The position numbers and the translations under genes were made by a program. Positions 5,240 through 9,113 of a DNA stretch of 9,113 nt are shown here, piece after piece. This DNA comes from Paludibacter sp. (GTDB lineage: Bacteria; Bacteroidota; Bacteroidia; Bacteroidales; Paludibacteraceae). The first letter of the stretch is position 1; each line of letters begins with the position of its first letter. The stretch covers positions 1 through 9,113 of the forward strand of contig WRGS01000177.1 in assembly GCA_009787075.1 (NCBI GenBank). Direction: 5' to 3'. The notes under the pieces were generated by a model. It was not told the DNA's origin. It ran no database searches and was given only the letters and a program-made list of their open reading frames with translations.

Positions 5240-6724
5240 ATGCCTTATATTATTGGAAAAGAAAACCTTACATTTGGTATTATAGAAAAAATATTTGCCG
5301 AAAATCTGACGCTCGAACTTTCGGCAGAAGCAGCGGCACGAGTGCAGAAATGCCGCGATTATCTCGACTGCAAAATGCAAACTTCCGATGCGCCAATCTA
5401 CGGCATCACAACGGGTTTCGGCTCGCTTTGCAACAAAAATATTTCGGCGCACGAACTGACTCTTTTACAGGAAAATCTTGTAAAATCACACGCTTGCAGC
5501 CTTGGCAACCCTTTGCCTGCGGAAATTATTCGCCTGATGATGTTGCTTAAAATTCACGCGCTTTCGCTGGGGCATAGCGGAGTACAGGTTGTTACAATTC
5601 AGCGTATTATCGATTTTTTTAATAATAAAATTATCCCTGTTGTTTATGATAAAGGCTCGCTTGGGGCAAGCGGCGACCTTGCTCCGCTCGCCAATCTTTT
5701 TTTACCGTTGATTTTTGAAGGCGAAGTTATTTTTGAAAATAAAAAATACAATTCTGCAGAAATCTTGCAACGCTTTGGTTGGCAGCCGATTACATTGCAA
5801 AGCAAAGAAGGGCTTGCACTGCTCAACGGCACTCAATTTATGACGGCAAACGGCGTTTATGCGCTGCTGTGGGCGAAAAAATTGATGAAAATTTCCGATA
5901 CTGTCGCTGCGCTCTCGCTTGATGCTTTCGACGGGCGCATTGAGCCGTTTGATGCGTCAATTCACGCAATTCGTCCGCACAAAGGGCAGGAGCAAACGGC
6001 TAAATTTTTTCGGAATATTCTTGCAGGAAGTGAAATTATTTCCCGCAAAAAAAATCACGTTCAAGATCCATATTCTTTTCGCTGCATTCCGCAAGTCAGC
6101 GGTGCAACCAAAGATGCGATACGATATGCTGAAAGCGTTCTTTTAACTGAAATTAATTCCGTTACTGATAATCCGACAATTTTCCCCGATGAAGATAAAA
6201 TTATTTCGGGTGGTAATTTTCACGGACAACCTTTGGCATTAGTTTTTGATTATTTAGCAATTGCGCTGGCAGAACTCGGAAATATTTCTGAACGGCGCAC
6301 TGCCCAACTGATTTTGGGGCTGCGCGGATTGCCTGAATTTCTTGTCGCCAATCCGGGACTTAATTCAGGTTATATGATTCCACAATATGCTGCTGCTGCG
6401 TTGGTTAGCCAAAATAAGATGTATTGTTTTGCTGCTTCGAGCGATTCAATTGTGTCGTCAAACGGACAGGAAGACCACGTAAGCATGGGTGCAAATGCAG
6501 CGGTAAAATTGCATAAAATTTTAGATAATTTATTGAAAATCATTGCAATAGAATTGATGAACGCGGCGCAGGCAATGGAGTTTCGCCGCCCTGCACGCAC
6601 TTCGCCAGCGCTTGAAAGTTTTTTGTCGGAATTCAGAAAATCGGTAAGCGCGGTAACAGAAGATATTGTGATGTATAAAGAAATAGAAAAAGCGGTAGAG
6701 TTTTTATCTGCAAAAATGAAATGA
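5240..6724 (+). CDS. hutH: Histidine ammonia-lyase
   Basis: HutH removes ammonia from L-histidine to give trans-urocanate, the first step of histidine degradation, using the self-formed MIO prosthetic group. At 494 residues it has the standard bacterial length. The MIO triad A143-S144-G145 lies in GSLGASGDLAPLANL. Other active-site motifs line up with the well-studied Pseudomonas enzyme: Y54 in YGITTGFG, H84 in NLVKSHA, N196 in LLNGTQ, Q275, Y278 and R281 in VQDPYSFRC, F327 in GGNFHG, and E411 in NGQEDHVSMG. The SH pair and the active-site Glu favour histidine over tyrosine or phenylalanine as substrate, although the MIO lyases of pigment clusters are close relatives. The start is the first ATG of the frame and fits family starts. 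No hutU, hutI or formiminotransferase gene is in the window, so this is an isolated hut gene here, facing a convergent ABC gene. Confidence 0.95.
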   Translation: MPYIIGKENLTFGIIEKIFAENLTLELSAEAAARVQKCRDYLDCKMQTSDAPIYGITTGFGSLCNKNISAHELTLLQENLVKSHACSLGNPLPAEIIRLMMLLKIHALSLGHSGVQVVTIQRIIDFFNNKIIPVVYDKGSLGASGDLAPLANLFLPLIFEGEVIFENKKYNSAEILQRFGWQPITLQSKEGLALLNGTQFMTANGVYALLWAKKLMKISDTVAALSLDAFDGRIEPFDASIHAIRPHKGQEQTAKFFRNILAGSEIISRKKNHVQDPYSFRCIPQVSGATKDAIRYAESVLLTEINSVTDNPTIFPDEDKIISGGNFHGQPLALVFDYLAIALAELGNISERRTAQLILGLRGLPEFLVANPGLNSGYMIPQYAAAALVSQNKMYCFAASSDSIVSSNGQEDHVSMGANAAVKLHKILDNLLKIIAIELMNAAQAMEFRRPARTSPALESFLSEFRKSVSAVTEDIVMYKEIEKAVEFLSAKMK

Positions 6725-6728
6725 TTAT

Positions 6729-6756
6729 GTTTTTAAATTTTATGAAATTTAAAAAC
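6729..6756. repeat. AT-rich perfect hairpin after hutH
   Basis: GTTTTTAAATTT (6729-6740) and AAATTTAAAAAC (6745-6756) pair at all 12 positions around a TATG loop, 4 bases after the hutH stop. It has no GC core and no following T run, so it is not a classic terminator. It may protect the 3' end of the transcript. Confidence 0.5.
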
Positions 6757-6783
6757 AAATTCTAAATAATCTCGTTTTTCAGG

Positions 6784-6890
6784 ATTTGCAATGCAAAAAA
6801 TAAAAAATTATGATAAAATCGAACCAACATTCTGCGTTAGCTAATTACAAATTCTTATATTCAAACCCAGCCGCATTGCAAATGCGGCTG
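6784..6890. repeat. REP-like hairpin pair in the convergent gap
   Basis: CAGCCGCATT (6868-6877) and AATGCGGCTG (6881-6890) form a perfect 10-base stem with a GCA loop, extended outside by AACC / GGTT. ATTTGCAATGC (6784-6794) is an exact 11-base inverted copy of GCATTGCAAAT (6873-6883) in that hairpin, and it is itself a small hairpin (TTTGC-AAT-GCAAA). The large hairpin lies 42 bases past the ABC ATPase stop and may also end that transcript, but no long T run follows on either strand. The rest of the 207-base gap has no open frame of interest. Confidence 0.6.
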
Positions 6891-6931
6891 AACGGGTTAA
6901 AAAAGCAAATCTTGAAAGATAGTTTTTAAAC

Positions 6932-7819
6932 TCATTTTTTCATCAATTCAATAAAACAATCTTCAATTCCGGGACTAATTTTTTGAATGTCAATATTTTG
7001 CGGCAGATTTTGCGGTAAAATATTATTAGCAAAAATAACGTGCAGCCTGTCGCCAAACATATGGCAGGAAACAACATCGGTGCGTTGGCGCAAATTTTCC
7101 AAAAGTGAATAATTGTCGGCAGAAAGAATTTCAAAAATTGTGTTAAAATTCTTATTTATAATATTTTGCGGAGTATCTACTGAGAGAATTTTTCCTTCCT
7201 GAATCAGCGCACTTCTTTGACACAAACTCGCCTCGTTCATATACGGCGTGCTAACCATAATTGTCATTCCTGCGGCGTTGAGTTTTTTCAAAATCGCCCA
7301 AAATTCTTTGCGGCTTACAGGGTCGACGCCCGTTGTCGGCTCGTCGAGGAAAAGTACTTCGGGTTTATGCACCATAGCGCAGCAAAGCGCAAGTTTTTGT
7401 TTCATTCCGCCCGAAAGTTTGCCAGCACGACGGGTTTTAAACGGCTCAATTTGCACATAAATATCGTGAATAACATCATAATTTGCCTCAACTGTCGTTG
7501 CAAAAATATCTGCAAAAAAATTCAGATTTTCTTCAACGCTCAAATCCTGATATAGCGAAAAACGCCCCGGCATATATCCCACGCGCCGCCTGATTTCTTT
7601 TAAATCTTTTGATACATCAAAACCGCAAACGGTTGCCTGTCCGCTGTCCTGCTCAATAAGCGTGGTCAAAATGCGGAAAAGCGAAGTTTTGCCCGCGCCG
7701 TCGGGTCCTATTAGTCCGAAAAGTTCGCCTGTTTGAATTTCGAGCGAAACATTGTCCAACGCTGTGATTTTCTGCAACTTTTCGCTATAAGTTTTTGATA
7801 TGTTTTTAACGGAAATCAT
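6932..7819 (-). CDS. ABC transporter ATP-binding protein (ABC-2 / drug-export type) with altered Q- and H-loops
   Basis: This 295-residue protein is a single nucleotide-binding domain of the type that powers ABC-2 exporters. Visible parts in order: an aromatic A-loop (Y11), Walker A GPDGAGKTS (38-46), the Q-loop region RVGYMPGRFSLYQDLSVEENL (79-99), signature LSGGMKQ (135-141), Walker B VLFLDE (155-160) with catalytic E160, D-loop GVDP (164-167), the switch region VSTPYMNEA (189-197), and a ~90-residue C-terminal extension ending GIEDCFIELM. Two key residues differ from canon: the Q-loop Gln is Gly (G85) and the H-loop His is Pro (P192). The rest of the site is intact. Such sites often belong to the weaker half of a paired ATPase. 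No permease or partner ATPase is in the window. It starts 12 bases after the esterase stop and is probably co-transcribed with it. It has no membrane span and acts on the cytoplasmic face. Confidence 0.93.
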   Translation of the reverse strand: MISVKNISKTYSEKLQKITALDNVSLEIQTGELFGLIGPDGAGKTSLFRILTTLIEQDSGQATVCGFDVSKDLKEIRRRVGYMPGRFSLYQDLSVEENLNFFADIFATTVEANYDVIHDIYVQIEPFKTRRAGKLSGGMKQKLALCCAMVHKPEVLFLDEPTTGVDPVSRKEFWAILKKLNAAGMTIMVSTPYMNEASLCQRSALIQEGKILSVDTPQNIINKNFNTIFEILSADNYSLLENLRQRTDVVSCHMFGDRLHVIFANNILPQNLPQNIDIQKISPGIEDCFIELMKK

Positions 7820-7826
7820 TTATTTG

Positions 7827-7834
7827 CAAATTTA
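7827..7834 (-). promoter_or_regulatory. Weak promoter-like element at the esterase/ABC junction
   Basis: On the minus strand TAAATTTG begins at the TAA stop codon of the esterase, with a TTG 21 bases upstream (7858-7856). It would place the transcription start at the ABC ATG itself, giving a leaderless message, so chance is a fair alternative. Confidence 0.2.
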
Positions 7835-9113
7835 AAGTTTTTTAAAGAAATCCAGCAATTCATCTTTCATTTGCGTATCATCTTTAATATCAGGGTGATA
7901 ACCGCAGCCGTGAGGAATAATTTTATCCGAAAAATGAAAAATCCGTATCTCTTTATGCGTTTTATCAGAAGCAAAAGCGGCTTTCACGCTATCCAGACAT
8001 TTATTTAAAACCGTGCGTTTGTCGCCGCTAATAATCGGACTGTTCAGCAACACAATTTGTGCGTTTGGATTATGCACATAAAGCATTTTTATAAAATTAA
8101 TATAATTTTCAACAAATTTTTTGGAATTAAAAGGCAGGCGCGGTTTTTTGCTATCACCATCAGATAAATCGTTAGTACCCAAGCAAATAACAACAATATC
8201 AGGTTTAAATTCAAACTTATACGGTTTCGATTTGTCGGAATTCAAATACAGATTTTGATAAACATCGGGCATAATCGCCTCTGTTTGATGTTCGTCGTTC
8301 CAATTGCGGTACATTCCAATTCCAGAAACGCTGCTTAACTGAAAATCAATGCCTAACGCCCGCGCCAACTGCGCCGCATACGAAAAATATGCGTTGTGCT
8401 GGTCGTACCATTCTTCGCTTTTGTTGCAGGGAATTTCCAAATCGTTGCTCATACCCGAAGTTATTGAATTACCGATAAATTCAATTTTTTTATTTGTTGA
8501 ATTTGCCGCATCTTTGCGCGTAAGTTGCAGATTTTTAGGGATAACAACTTCAATATCGCCTGTTGTGGCTTCTGTGGCTTTGAAAATTTTGAGAGCATGC
8601 ACAATATCAGCATCGGCAAAAGAAAACGAAAGAGTTGTTTGAGCGTCAATGCGTTTGCGCCCTGCATAATTTCCGTCAAGTTCCACGCTCACATAAGCAT
8701 ATTTTCCATTCAAACTTTTCAATTCTATGTCGAAATCTTCTTTTTGAGAAAACGAAAAATCCGCCATTGAAGCCGCGCCGATAAGAATTACGTTGCCGTT
8801 TGGCAAAGTTTCTGTGCGCCCCATTGTTGTTAAAGTTACATCAGTTTTTGCAAGCAAAATGTTTGGCGCAACAGTTTGTTGTTCAATTATTTGCGCTGTT
8901 TTATTTTTGTCTTTCGGCGCGGCGGGTTTTCTTAAATATTCACGCGCTTTCACACCCGATTCTCTTAAATCAGAGATTTTCCATTTGCCTTTTGACGATG
9001 CTGTGGGCAAAAGCATTGAGTAACTTTCGTTGTGGTCGGAAATTGACCGCGCTATACAACTTATCTGATTTGCTTGCTCGAAATTTGTATTTTTATCCGA
9101 AAAATTAATATCA
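7832..9113 (-). CDS. SGNH/GDSL esterase, carbohydrate esterase family 2-like (partial, 5' end outside window)
   Basis: The frame ends at 7832 and is open without a stop to the right edge, giving about 426 visible residues. The ATG at 9016 is only the first Met inside the window. Numbering from that Met, residues ~50-165 look like the beta-sandwich that precedes the catalytic domain in CE2 enzymes, and 178-394 form the SGNH hydrolase: GNSIT (182-186, Ser184 nucleophile), SGIGMYRNW (231-239), GTND (280-283) and YHPD with His374. No Asp sits three residues before the His (Cys371 is there), consistent with a Ser-His dyad as described for some CE2 members. The usual role is removal of acetyl esters from plant or microbial polysaccharides, outside the cytoplasm. 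The ~80 residues before the CE2 part are unassigned and probably belong to another domain. The signal peptide, if any, is beyond the window. The ABC ATPase follows 12 bases later. Confidence 0.85.
   Translation of the reverse strand, partial: DINFSDKNTNFEQANQISCIARSISDHNESYSMLLPTASSKGKWKISDLRESGVKAREYLRKPAAPKDKNKTAQIIEQQTVAPNILLAKTDVTLTTMGRTETLPNGNVILIGAASMADFSFSQKEDFDIELKSLNGKYAYVSVELDGNYAGRKRIDAQTTLSFSFADADIVHALKIFKATEATTGDIEVVIPKNLQLTRKDAANSTNKKIEFIGNSITSGMSNDLEIPCNKSEEWYDQHNAYFSYAAQLARALGIDFQLSSVSGIGMYRNWNDEHQTEAIMPDVYQNLYLNSDKSKPYKFEFKPDIVVICLGTNDLSDGDSKKPRLPFNSKKFVENYINFIKMLYVHNPNAQIVLLNSPIISGDKRTVLNKCLDSVKAAFASDKTHKEIRIFHFSDKIIPHGCGYHPDIKDDTQMKDELLDFFKKL

Noticed and set aside
5129..5452. 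107-codon minus-strand frame overlapping the hutH start
   Set aside because: It is antisense to well-supported hutH codons, and its product has no signal peptide, motif or family look.
6729..6756. Hairpin after hutH as an intrinsic terminator
   Set aside because: The stem is wholly A/T apart from its closing pair, and no T run follows on either strand. It is kept as an inverted repeat only.
8349..8642. Plus-strand frames within the esterase gene (also 8525-8770, 8793-9023 and 8800-9108)
   Set aside because: They are opposite an esterase reading frame with intact SGNH blocks, and they show no protein-like motifs.
1..9113. CRISPR arrays, tRNA/rRNA genes, insertion sequences, phage genes, toxin-antitoxin or defence modules
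   Set aside because: I looked for regularly spaced repeats, cloverleaf-like stretches and transposase, integrase or nuclease motifs and saw none. The only repeats are the short elements listed.

Overview
The window looks like an ordinary chromosomal segment from an AT-rich member of the Bacteroidota. The gene content fits this: a DUF4783-type protein, beta-barrel envelope proteins with 'FAQ' signal-peptide ends, and a CE2/SGNH esterase. The promoters fit too. Several genes are preceded by the Bacteroidota -7 element TAnnTTTG, often followed by CAG, and AT-rich leaders take the place of Shine-Dalgarno sites. I see no phage, insertion sequence, CRISPR array, tRNA or rRNA, and no strong candidate for a new multi-gene system.

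Layout from left to right. The minus strand carries the start of a tatA-like gene (cut by the left edge) and, upstream of it, a GT4-type glycosyltransferase (190-1368; true start probably 1350). A divergent promoter region separates these from rpsO (1478-1747), which ends at a clear intrinsic terminator. A short palindromic interspersed repeat (1826-1858) lies between that terminator and a NodB-family polysaccharide deacetylase (1870-2478). Three exported proteins of unknown role follow on the plus strand: a beta-barrel outer-membrane protein (2567-3259), a DUF4783-like protein (3345-3782) and an unrecognised 376-residue protein (3839-4969). This group ends at a long-stem terminator (4997-5038). 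A histidine ammonia-lyase gene, hutH, stands alone at 5240-6724. It converges on a minus-strand pair: a CE2-like SGNH esterase, whose 5' end lies beyond the right edge, followed 12 bases later by an ABC ATPase (6932-7819). The convergent gap holds strong REP-like hairpins.

The common theme is the cell envelope and glycans: Tat export, glycosyl transfer, polysaccharide deacetylation, outer-membrane and periplasmic proteins, and carbohydrate deacylation. HutH and S15 are housekeeping or catabolic neighbours. The points most worth a second look are the ABC ATPase with altered Q- and H-loops and no permease beside it, the esterase frame that stays open to the window edge, the two repeat families, and the unassigned exported-protein cluster.
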